The notes under the pieces were generated by a model. That model was not told the origin of the DNA, searched no databases, and worked only from the letters and a program-made list of their open reading frames with translations. Below are positions 1 to 5,078 of a stretch of DNA of 6,138 nt, in pieces. The position numbers were made by a program, and so were the translations under genes. This DNA comes from an uncultured Clostridia bacterium (lineage in GTDB: Bacteria; Bacillota; Clostridia; Oscillospirales; Acutalibacteraceae): NCBI GenBank assembly GCA_905236975.1, contig CAJOQU010000052.1, positions 1 to 6,138 of the forward strand, read 5' to 3'. The first letter of the stretch is position 1, and each line of letters opens with the position of its first letter.

Positions 1-50
1 ATTAAGAAATATGCGATTTAAGCTATGAAAAACCGGACTTTGCACAAATT

Positions 51-77
51 GGTGTAAGTTTGGTGTAAATGGCGTAA
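51..77. repeat. Three GGYGTAA direct repeats downstream of lysS
   Basis: GGTGTAA (51-57), GGTGTAA (62-68) and GGCGTAA (71-77) are spaced by 11 and 9 bp, near one helical turn. On the minus strand they read as TTACACC-type repeats with T-rich flanks. The rest of 1-123 contains no gene and no intrinsic terminator that I can support. The repeats could be a regulator site for a gene beyond the left edge, or chance. Confidence 0.4.
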
Positions 78-123
78 ATTTCGGAGCCTGAAACGCTCAA
101 AAATCCTTTATTTAAGCCATTTG

Positions 124-1611
124 TTAATCTAACGGCTTCATTGTCGGGAACAGCAAAACATCGCGGATGGAGGCGCTGTCGGTCAACAGCATAACCAGGC
201 GATCAATGCCGAAACCAAGCCCGCCGGTGGGGGGCATTCCATATTCCAGCGCGGTGACATAGTCGTAATCTACCTCGGCCTTACTGTCCGGTTCTTCCGC
301 CTTTTTGGCAGCGACCTGCCGCTCAAAGCGTTCCTTTTGATCGATCGGATCATTCAGCTCGCTGAAGGCATTGCCGAATTCCGTGGCGTTAATGAAATAT
401 TCAAACCGTTCGGTAAAGGCCGGGTCGTTTGGCTTTCTTTTGGCCAAGGGGCTGTTCTCCACCGGATAATCGTAAATAAAGGTGGGTTGAATCAGCTTAT
501 CTTCCACATATGCGTCAAACAGCTCGGCAAGCACCAAACCTTTGGTGGCGTGTTCATCCACCTCAACATGCAGTGCTTTAGCACAGGCGCGAGCGTCTTC
601 ATCGGTCTGCCAATCGGCATAATCGGCGCCGGCGTATTTTTTGACCGCCTCGACCATGGTCAGGCGCTCCCAGTGACCCATATCGATCTCATGCCCTTGG
701 TACGGGATGACAAGGCTGCCGCAAATTTTTTGTGCCAGCCGCTTGTACAGTTCTTCCACCAGATCCATCATGCCCACATAATCGGTAAAGGCCTGGTAGA
801 GCTCCACCGTGGTGAACTCGGGGTTGTGCTTAGTGTCCATCCCCTCGTTGCGGAAAATGCGCCCGACCTCATAAACGCGGTGCATGCCGCCTACGATCAA
901 ACGCTTTAAGTACAGCTCGGTCTCAATACGCAGGTACATATCCATATCCAGCGTATTGTGGTGGGTTTTAAAGGGGCGCGCCGCCGCACCGATCTCCAAC
1001 GGGACCAAAATGGGGGTATCCACCTCGGTAAAGCCCTTGGAATCCAAATAGGCGCGAATTTCACGCAGAATGGCGGAACGTTTATAAAAGGTGTCGCGCA
1101 CCTCGGGGTTGACAATCAGATCGACATACCGCTGACGATAGCGGGTGTCGGTATCTTTGAGGCCATGGAATTTTTCGGGCAGCGGCAGCAGCGATTTGGA
1201 AAGCAGCTGCACAGTCTGCGCATGCACCGAAATCTCGCCGGTCTGGGTTTTAAAAACAAAGCCCGTCACGCCGATGATATCGCCGATATCCCACTTTTTA
1301 AAGGCGGCGTAAGCCTCCTCGCCCACATCGTCACGGCGAATGTACAACTGAATTTTGCCCGCGCCGTCTTCAAACCCGACAAAGCTGGCCTTGCCCATAA
1401 TGCGGCGGGCGATCATACGCCCGGCCAAGCTGACCGTTTTGCCCTCGTACTGTTCAAAATCAGACTTAATGGTGACCGCGTCGCTGTCAAAATCGAACTT
1501 GGTCACGGTATAAGGATCGTTGCCCGCAGCTTTCAGCGCCGCCAGCTTTTCTCTGCGCATTTTGATAATTTCGTTCAGTTCCTGCTCGGGTTGATTGGTG
1601 TTTTGCGCCAT
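124..1611 (-). CDS. lysS: Lysyl-tRNA synthetase, class II
   Basis: Cytoplasmic enzyme that attaches lysine to tRNA-Lys using ATP. The 495-residue protein has the usual length and full class II layout. An N-terminal OB-fold anticodon-binding domain covers about residues 55-140. The catalytic core follows, with motif 1 around 178-203 (GFTEVDTPIL at 193-202), motif 2 around 249-272 (FRNEG at 253-257, then HNPEFTTVELY) and motif 3 at 463-475 (GGLGFGIDRL). The lysine-pocket region has the family signature AAARPFKTHHN (209-219). Residues 228-232 read RIETE where many bacterial enzymes have RIATE or RIAPE; this is probably lineage variation. The start at 1611 is set by a GGAGGAG Shine-Dalgarno at 1615-1621, 4 nt before ATG. 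It is the second gene after greA, 32 nt downstream, with no promoter between them, so it is probably co-transcribed. No T-box leader is present. No broken or missing catalytic motif was seen. Confidence 0.98.
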   Translation of the reverse strand: MAQNTNQPEQELNEIIKMRREKLAALKAAGNDPYTVTKFDFDSDAVTIKSDFEQYEGKTVSLAGRMIARRIMGKASFVGFEDGAGKIQLYIRRDDVGEEAYAAFKKWDIGDIIGVTGFVFKTQTGEISVHAQTVQLLSKSLLPLPEKFHGLKDTDTRYRQRYVDLIVNPEVRDTFYKRSAILREIRAYLDSKGFTEVDTPILVPLEIGAAARPFKTHHNTLDMDMYLRIETELYLKRLIVGGMHRVYEVGRIFRNEGMDTKHNPEFTTVELYQAFTDYVGMMDLVEELYKRLAQKICGSLVIPYQGHEIDMGHWERLTMVEAVKKYAGADYADWQTDEDARACAKALHVEVDEHATKGLVLAELFDAYVEDKLIQPTFIYDYPVENSPLAKRKPNDPAFTERFEYFINATEFGNAFSELNDPIDQKERFERQVAAKKAEEPDSKAEVDYDYVTALEYGMPPTGGLGFGIDRLVMLLTDSASIRDVLLFPTMKPLD

Positions 1612-1626
1612 ACGCTCCTCCGTTCT

Positions 1627-1640
1627 GCCGCGTCAGCGGC
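1627..1640 (-). other. Small GC hairpin between greA and lysS
   Basis: A perfect 5-bp inverted repeat, GCCGC/GCGGC with a 4-nt loop, lies 3 nt after the greA stop codon and 5 nt before the lysS Shine-Dalgarno. It has no following T-run, so it is not an intrinsic terminator. It could affect mRNA stability, processing or lysS translation within the greA-lysS message; that role is inferred only from its position. Confidence 0.45.
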
Positions 1641-1643
1641 CGA

Positions 1644-2117
1644 TTATTTTGAAATTCCCAAAACCTTCAGTTTAATTTCCCCGCCGGGGGTTTCCACAAA
1701 TACTTCCTCGCCGATTTTTTTACCGATCAGCGCTTTGCCCACGGGCGACTCATCTGAAATGCTGCCCGTGCGGGGATCCGCCTCGGTGGAGCCGACCACG
1801 CGATACTCGCATTCGTCGCCGTATTCTTCGTCTAACACTTTAACCTTTACGCCCACTTGCACGGTTTTGGCCGCGCCCTTGACGTCGCTGATAATCTCTA
1901 CATTTTTCAGCATAGCCTCGATCTCGGCGATGCGTGCTTCCATTTTTGCCTGTTCGTTTTTAGCCTCGTCATACTCGCTGTTTTCGGAAAGATCGCCGTA
2001 GCCGCGTGCCACTTTGATTTTTTCGGCAATATCCGCTCTGCCGGTCGTTTTCAAGTATTCCAGCTCGTCCTGGAGTTTTTTCAGTCCGTCATCGGTAATT
2101 TTGATTACTTTTGCCAT
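1644..2117 (-). CDS. greA: Transcription elongation factor GreA
   Basis: Binds the secondary channel of RNA polymerase and stimulates cleavage of the 3' end of backtracked RNA so that stalled elongation can resume. The 157-residue protein has standard GreA length. Residues 1-75 form the N-terminal coiled coil, with the conserved acidic tip GDLSENSEY at 41-49 (D42 and E45 match the essential acidic tip residues of the family). Residues about 85-157 form the FKBP-like C-terminal domain, including ISDESPVGKALIGKKIG (120-136). A frame upstream opens with TTG at 2147, but that codon sits at the predicted transcription start. The ATG at 2117 is preceded by AAGGTGG at a 7-nt spacing and begins MAKVIK as expected, so I chose it. 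It is the first gene of a greA-lysS unit with its own consensus promoter. It is separated from upstream rny by an intrinsic terminator. Confidence 0.98.
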   Translation of the reverse strand: MAKVIKITDDGLKKLQDELEYLKTTGRADIAEKIKVARGYGDLSENSEYDEAKNEQAKMEARIAEIEAMLKNVEIISDVKGAAKTVQVGVKVKVLDEEYGDECEYRVVGSTEADPRTGSISDESPVGKALIGKKIGEEVFVETPGGEIKLKVLGISK

Positions 2118-2124
2118 AAAAAAA

Positions 2125-2133
2125 CCACCTTCC
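2125..2133 (-). promoter_or_regulatory. greA ribosome binding site
   Basis: Minus-strand GGAAGGTGG followed by a 7-nt T-rich spacer and ATG at 2117. It fixes the greA start at the internal ATG rather than the TTG ten codons upstream, which would have no leader at all. Confidence 0.85.
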
Positions 2134-2152
2134 AATATCAATAACAAATTTC

Positions 2153-2181
2153 ATTATATTATTATTTGCCCCTTCTGTCAA
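2153..2181 (-). promoter_or_regulatory. Consensus sigma-A promoter of greA-lysS
   Basis: On the minus strand, TTGACA (2176-2181) and TATAAT (2153-2158) are separated by exactly 17 bp, so both hexamers are perfect matches to the housekeeping consensus. T-rich tracts lie just upstream of the -35 (about 2186-2200) and could act like an UP element. Transcription should start near 2145-2149, giving a leader of about 30 nt that contains the greA Shine-Dalgarno. The site lies downstream of the rny terminator, so it makes greA-lysS independent of rny. Confidence 0.93.
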
Positions 2182-2260
2182 GAATTAAAAGCAGAAAAAA
2201 CAGGGAATTCCGGGAGCGTCGTTTTTTGCCTGCCGAAGCCTTTGTGCTGTACAAAAGTGC

Positions 2261-2289
2261 AAAAACGGAGCTGCGCTGTCGGCAGCTCC
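2261..2289 (-). terminator. Intrinsic terminator after rny
   Basis: A perfect 8-bp stem, GGAGCTGC/GCAGCTCC (2282-2289 and 2267-2274), with a 7-nt loop. On the minus strand it is followed by G and five T (2266-2261). It begins 24 nt past the rny stop codon. The plus strand lacks a T-run directly after the stem, so termination should work on the minus strand only. Confidence 0.9.
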
Positions 2290-2313
2290 GGAAAAAGTTT
2301 TGTTTTTACAGGA

Positions 2314-3864
2314 TTACTTTGCGTATTCGACCACGCGGCTTTCACGGATCACGTTGACCTTGATTTGACCCGGATAGTCAAGCTCGTTTTCGATACGTTT
2401 GGAAATTTCCCGTGCCATGAGGACCATTTTGTCATCGGAAACCGCTTCGGGTTTGACCAAAATACGAACCTCACGGCCGGCCTGAATGGCGTAAGAATCT
2501 TCTACACCGTTGAAGGAATTGGCGATCTCCTCCAACTTTTCAAGGCGTTTGATGTAGGTTTCAATGTTTTCGCGCCGCGCACCCGGTCTTGCCGCTGAAA
2601 TAGCGTCAGCCGCCTGCACAATGAAGGCCAACGTGGTCTTGGCCTCCACATCGCCGTGGTGAGCGTGGATCGCATGAATGATCTCTTCGTTTTCACGGTA
2701 TTTTTTAGCCGCTTCCACACCAAGTTGAATGTGGGTGCCCTCTTGCTCGTGGTCGATGGCCTTGCCAATGTCATGCAGCAGCCCCGCACGCTTGGCCATT
2801 GCCACATTGACGCCAAGCTCGGCCGCAAGCAGACCGGAAAGGTGGCAAACTTCCAACGAGTGATTGAGTACATTTTGACCGTAGCTTGTACGGTAATGCA
2901 GTTTGCCGAGTAATTTCACAAGCTCGGGGTGCAGGTTGTGGATGCCCGCGTCGATCATGGCGCGTTCCCCCTCCTGCTTAACGGTGGCCTCGACCTCCGC
3001 AGTGGCTTTGGCAACGGCTTCTTCGATTCTGGCCGGGTGGATACGACCGTCTAAAATCAATTTTTCAAGGGTCACACGGGCAATCTCACGGCGAATGGGA
3101 TCGAAACAGGAAACGGTGATGGCCTCGGGAGTGTCGTCAATAATCAGATCCACACCGGTGGCGGTCTCCAGCGCACGGATGTTGCGGCCTTCGCGGCCGA
3201 TGATGCGGCCTTTCATTTCGTCATTCGGCAGGTTGACGACCGAAACGGTGATTTCAGCTGAATGATCGGCGGCACAGCGTTGGATCGCCTGTGCCAAAAT
3301 GTTTTTGGCAATGCGGGCGGAATCCTCTTTCAAACGTTGCTCATAATCTAAAATTTTGACCGCTTTTTCGTGGTTAAGCTCTCCGTCGAGCAGCTCTAAC
3401 AGATGGTTTTTGGCCTGCTCTTTACTGAAGCCCGAGATTTTTTCAAGCATTTCCATTTGGCTTTGCTTAATGCGATCGCATTCGGCCATGCGGTCCTCAA
3501 TCTCTTTGGCGCGGGCGGTGAGCTTTTCTTCCTTCTTTTCCAGATTGTCAATCTTGCGGTCAAGGGTTTCTTCTTTTTGCTGTAAGCGGCGTTCCTGCCG
3601 CTGTACTTCGCTTCTGCGCTCGCGGATGTCCTTATCGGCGTCCTGGCGCAACTGAAAAATTTCATCTTTGGCTTCTACCAAAGCTTCTTTTTTTCGGGCC
3701 TCTGCGTTTTTCATGGCGTCGCTTAAAATGCGCTTTGCTTCCTCCTCGGCGGAGCCGATGGTCGACGCTTCCGACCGGCGGCGATAAGCCGAACCGGCAA
3801 AAAAGCCGACGACAGCAAGCACAACCGCGACAACCGCCAAAACAATTTCAATGATTGTCGGCAT
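2314..3864 (-). CDS. rny: Ribonuclease Y
   Basis: Membrane-anchored endoribonuclease that starts the decay and processing of many mRNAs in Firmicutes and scaffolds the degradosome-like network. The 516-residue protein is close to the usual length of about 520. It has one N-terminal transmembrane helix (about 4-25), then a long charged coiled coil (about 38-190, rich in E, K, R and Q). A KH RNA-binding domain (about 204-270) carries the GxxG loop in GRIIGREGRN at 219-228. The HD hydrolase domain has H335 (NHSLEV), the H364-D365 pair in LLHDIGKA and the distal D420 (QAADAISAARPG), which are the expected metal ligands. The ATG at 3864 follows AGGAGGTT (3871-3878), with GGAGG 8 nt from the start. 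It is probably a single-gene transcript with its own promoter about 230 nt upstream, a structured leader and a terminator directly after. No truncation or missing catalytic residue was seen. Confidence 0.98.
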   Translation of the reverse strand: MPTIIEIVLAVVAVVLAVVGFFAGSAYRRRSEASTIGSAEEEAKRILSDAMKNAEARKKEALVEAKDEIFQLRQDADKDIRERRSEVQRQERRLQQKEETLDRKIDNLEKKEEKLTARAKEIEDRMAECDRIKQSQMEMLEKISGFSKEQAKNHLLELLDGELNHEKAVKILDYEQRLKEDSARIAKNILAQAIQRCAADHSAEITVSVVNLPNDEMKGRIIGREGRNIRALETATGVDLIIDDTPEAITVSCFDPIRREIARVTLEKLILDGRIHPARIEEAVAKATAEVEATVKQEGERAMIDAGIHNLHPELVKLLGKLHYRTSYGQNVLNHSLEVCHLSGLLAAELGVNVAMAKRAGLLHDIGKAIDHEQEGTHIQLGVEAAKKYRENEEIIHAIHAHHGDVEAKTTLAFIVQAADAISAARPGARRENIETYIKRLEKLEEIANSFNGVEDSYAIQAGREVRILVKPEAVSDDKMVLMAREISKRIENELDYPGQIKVNVIRESRVVEYAK

Positions 3865-3885
3865 GTTATGAACCTCCTATATATG

Positions 3886-3907
3886 CCGGCAAAGCGCGCT
3901 CTGCCGG
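3886..3907 (-). promoter_or_regulatory. Hairpin next to the rny Shine-Dalgarno
   Basis: In rny RNA this is a 9-bp stem, CCGGCAGAG/CUUUGCCGG (one G-U pair), with the tetraloop CGCG. It ends 7 nt before the AGGAGG of rny (3873-3878). It has no U-run, so it is not a terminator. Its position suggests an effect on ribosome access or on mRNA stability. The fold was worked out by eye. Confidence 0.6.
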
Positions 3908-3931
3908 TCTAAAGCACGGAATTTTCCTGTT

Positions 3932-3952
3932 CGAAAAGAAAAAATTCTTTCG
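3932..3952 (-). other. AU-rich hairpin in the rny leader
   Basis: An 8-bp inverted repeat with one bulged base, CGAAA-GAA/TTC-TTTCG on the plus strand with loop AAAA. On the rny transcript it is a U-rich stem-loop that would be marginally stable. It sits between stronger GC hairpins and could instead stay single-stranded. Confidence 0.35.
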
Positions 3953-3956
3953 GTAA

Positions 3957-3980
3957 ACGGGGGCCGTGCGTTTCCCCCGT
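3957..3980 (-). other. G/C-run hairpin in the rny leader
   Basis: On the rny transcript, ACGGGGG (3974-3980) pairs with CCCCCGU (3957-3963) around a 10-nt loop, giving 7 pairs. Only three U follow before A, so it is a poor terminator. An overlapping alternative pairing (AAACG with CGUUU) exists, so the segment could switch between two folds. Confidence 0.5.
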
Positions 3981-3985
3981 GCAGA

Positions 3986-4010
3986 CTGACGGGAATCGCG
4001 ATTCCGTCAG
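3986..4010 (-). other. First strong hairpin of the rny leader
   Basis: A near-perfect palindrome. On the rny transcript CUGACG+GAAU pairs with AUUC+CGUCAG, giving 10 bp with a single bulged C (3992) and tetraloop CGCG. It is the upstream-most strong hairpin in the leader. As DNA, the same dyad could also be a protein-binding site. Confidence 0.6.
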
Positions 4011-4094
4011 CTAAATTTTGATACCCGCGTATTCGCCAAATTACAATGGGTATAAAGAATCGATAAAATACCACGTTATTTCATCAACCAATTT

Positions 4095-4123
4095 AGTTTA
4101 CCACCAAATCAGGCTCGTGTCAA
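4095..4123 (-). promoter_or_regulatory. Promoter of rny
   Basis: On the minus strand, a perfect -35 TTGACA (4118-4123), a 17-bp spacer and -10 TAAACT (4095-4100, 4 of 6). The -10 is preceded by TGG, which gives an extended -10 (TGn). The expected start is near 4088, so the untranslated leader to the rny ATG would be about 224 nt. A weaker alternative (TTGTAA 4041-4046, 17 bp, TATCAA 4018-4023) lies closer to the gene. Confidence 0.75.
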
Positions 4124-4195
4124 GAAATACATCAACAAAACCCCTGTCTTGTTGCTAAAATGACCCAAAAGCGCGATTAAATTCGGTTACGGCAG

Positions 4196-4224
4196 TTGAT
4201 TTTTCCGCACGGGCGTGATATACT
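4196..4224 (+). promoter_or_regulatory. Promoter of the SDR-antiporter unit
   Basis: A -35 TTGATT (4196-4201, 4 of 6), a 17-bp spacer and a -10 TATACT (4219-4224, 5 of 6). The expected start is near 4231, giving a leader of about 34 nt before the SDR ATG at 4265. The upstream TTG that would extend the SDR frame is part of the -35 box, which argues against that longer protein. Confidence 0.75.
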
Positions 4225-4248
4225 TAATATCATGCTTAAACAGATCGC

Positions 4249-4254
4249 AAAGGA
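4249..4254 (+). promoter_or_regulatory. Ribosome binding site of the SDR gene
   Basis: AAAGGA lies 10 nt before the ATG at 4265. It supports the start giving MKIAVITGASSG, where the Rossmann glycine motif begins seven residues in, as is usual for the family. Earlier in-frame starts lie in or at the edge of the promoter. Confidence 0.6.
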
Positions 4255-4264
4255 TGTGCTGTTT

Positions 4265-5023
4265 ATGAAGATCGCCGTGATTACCGGCGCTTCGTCGGGA
4301 TTGGGAAAGGAATATGCGGCCGCCGTGGCGCGTGACCGGCCGGAGATCGACCGAATTTGGCTGATCGCCCGGCGGGAGGATCGCCTGCGCACGGTTGCCG
4401 AAACCATTGGCGCAAAGGCGCGGGTCTTGCCCCTTGACTTAACAAAGGAAACCGATTGGAATCTTTACAAGGATACGTTAAAGGCCGAGCAGCCCGATGT
4501 TGCCCTGCTGATTAACAACGCGGGGTTTGGCAAGCTGGGCGATTTTGACGCCATTTCCCCGGTGGATAACGGCGATATGGTGCGCCTGAATTGTGAAGCC
4601 GCCACCGTGATGACCGCCCTTACGCTGCCCTTCATGCACCGGGGCGCGGAGATCCTGAACACCTGCTCCATCGCCGCTTTCGCCCCCAACACCCGCCTGG
4701 CGGTCTATTCTTCCACCAAGGCGTATTTGTTCAGCCTGTCAAAAGCCCTGCGCGCTGAGCTGAAACCGCGCGGCATTCGGGTATTGGCCGTCTGCCCCGG
4801 GCCGATGGATACGGAGTTCCTGCCCGTTGCGGGCATTGCGCCCGGCGCCAGCCACACCTTTGATACGCTGCCGCGGGTCAACCCCGCCATGGCGGCGGAA
4901 AAATCGCTCAAAGCCTCGGCGAAGGGCAAGGCGGTCTATACGCCGCGGTTGTTTTACAAATTTTACCGAGCGGTTGCCAAAATTCTGCCGCACGGCGTTG
5001 TAATGAAGCTGAGCGGAGCTTAA
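4265..5023 (+). CDS. Short-chain dehydrogenase/reductase (classical SDR)
   Basis: An NAD(P)-dependent oxidoreductase of the classical SDR family (DltE/YqjQ-like group); its substrate cannot be told from sequence. The 252-residue protein carries every core motif. TGASSGLG (7-14) is the Rossmann dinucleotide-binding loop. R36 and R37 after the second strand suggest preference for NADP(H). D58 contacts adenine and NNAG is at 84-87. The catalytic tetrad is N109, S135, Y148 and K152 (YSSTK). PGP (178-180) is followed by the substrate loop. The residue before the catalytic serine is C134 where many members have serine. The C-terminal part (YTPRLFYKFYRAVAKILP, about 225-242) is basic and amphipathic and might touch the membrane. 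No signal peptide is present, so it is cytoplasmic. It is probably co-transcribed with the antiporter gene 55 nt downstream. No pathway context is visible. Confidence 0.93.
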   Translation: MKIAVITGASSGLGKEYAAAVARDRPEIDRIWLIARREDRLRTVAETIGAKARVLPLDLTKETDWNLYKDTLKAEQPDVALLINNAGFGKLGDFDAISPVDNGDMVRLNCEAATVMTALTLPFMHRGAEILNTCSIAAFAPNTRLAVYSSTKAYLFSLSKALRAELKPRGIRVLAVCPGPMDTEFLPVAGIAPGASHTFDTLPRVNPAMAAEKSLKASAKGKAVYTPRLFYKFYRAVAKILPHGVVMKLSGA

Positions 5024-5064
5024 ATTTCGAACGCAATCATATTGCCTGTCTAACATTTCATTTC

Positions 5065-5069
5065 GGAGG
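5065..5069 (+). promoter_or_regulatory. Ribosome binding site of the antiporter gene
   Basis: GGAGG lies 9 nt before the ATG at 5079 and fixes the start. The 55-nt gap after the SDR stop holds only a small dyad (GCAAT/ATTGC, 5033-5045). I see no promoter or T-run there, which favours co-transcription. Confidence 0.75.
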
Positions 5070-5078
5070 CTCTTTTAC

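Larger units (their letters stand above)
3865..4264. other. Intergenic region between divergent rny and SDR genes
   Basis: This 400-bp stretch holds no gene I can support. Positions 3865-4094 are the structured rny leader. Positions 4095-4123 are the rny promoter. Positions 4196-4224 are the plus-strand promoter. The 72 bp between the two -35 boxes contain an inverted repeat, CAACAA/TTGTTG (4133-4138 and 4149-4154), that could be an operator. No tRNA, riboswitch of known type or insertion sequence was recognised. Confidence 0.6.

Noticed and set aside
337..909. A 190-codon plus-strand open frame inside lysS
   Set aside because: It is the antisense shadow of the lysS catalytic domain; the minus-strand protein carries all class II motifs.
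958..2001. A 347-codon plus-strand open frame across lysS and greA
   Set aside because: It lies fully antisense to two clear housekeeping genes and crosses their boundary. Its length reflects codon usage of the real genes. It resembles no protein I know and has no convincing ribosome binding site.
2118..2147. N-terminal extension of GreA from a TTG at 2147
   Set aside because: The TTG coincides with the predicted transcription start, so there is no leader to bind ribosomes. The extension MLLILEGGFF is the translation of the Shine-Dalgarno region, and MAKVIK at 2117 is the family start.
2204..2211. GGAATTCC palindrome upstream of the greA promoter
   Set aside because: An isolated 8-bp palindrome is expected by chance at this scale. 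It has no repeat copies and is not placed where an operator would overlap the promoter.
3957..3980. The G/C-run hairpin as a transcription attenuator
   Set aside because: Only three U follow the stem before other bases, the loop is 10 nt, and no obvious antiterminator or leader peptide with a sensing run was found. A regulatory switch is not excluded but cannot be supported.
4196..4264. N-terminal extension of the SDR from the TTG at 4196
   Set aside because: The TTG is part of the -35 box. The first 23 codons overlap the promoter and leader, and SDRs normally start just before the TGxxxGxG motif.
4177..4407. Minus-strand open frame overlapping the start of the SDR gene
   Set aside because: It is an antisense shadow of the SDR coding region and its promoter, with no recognisable motif.
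5033..5045. GCAAT/ATTGC dyad between the SDR and antiporter genes as a terminator
   Set aside because: The stem is only 5 bp with a 3-nt loop, has two GC pairs and no T-run, so it would not stop transcription.
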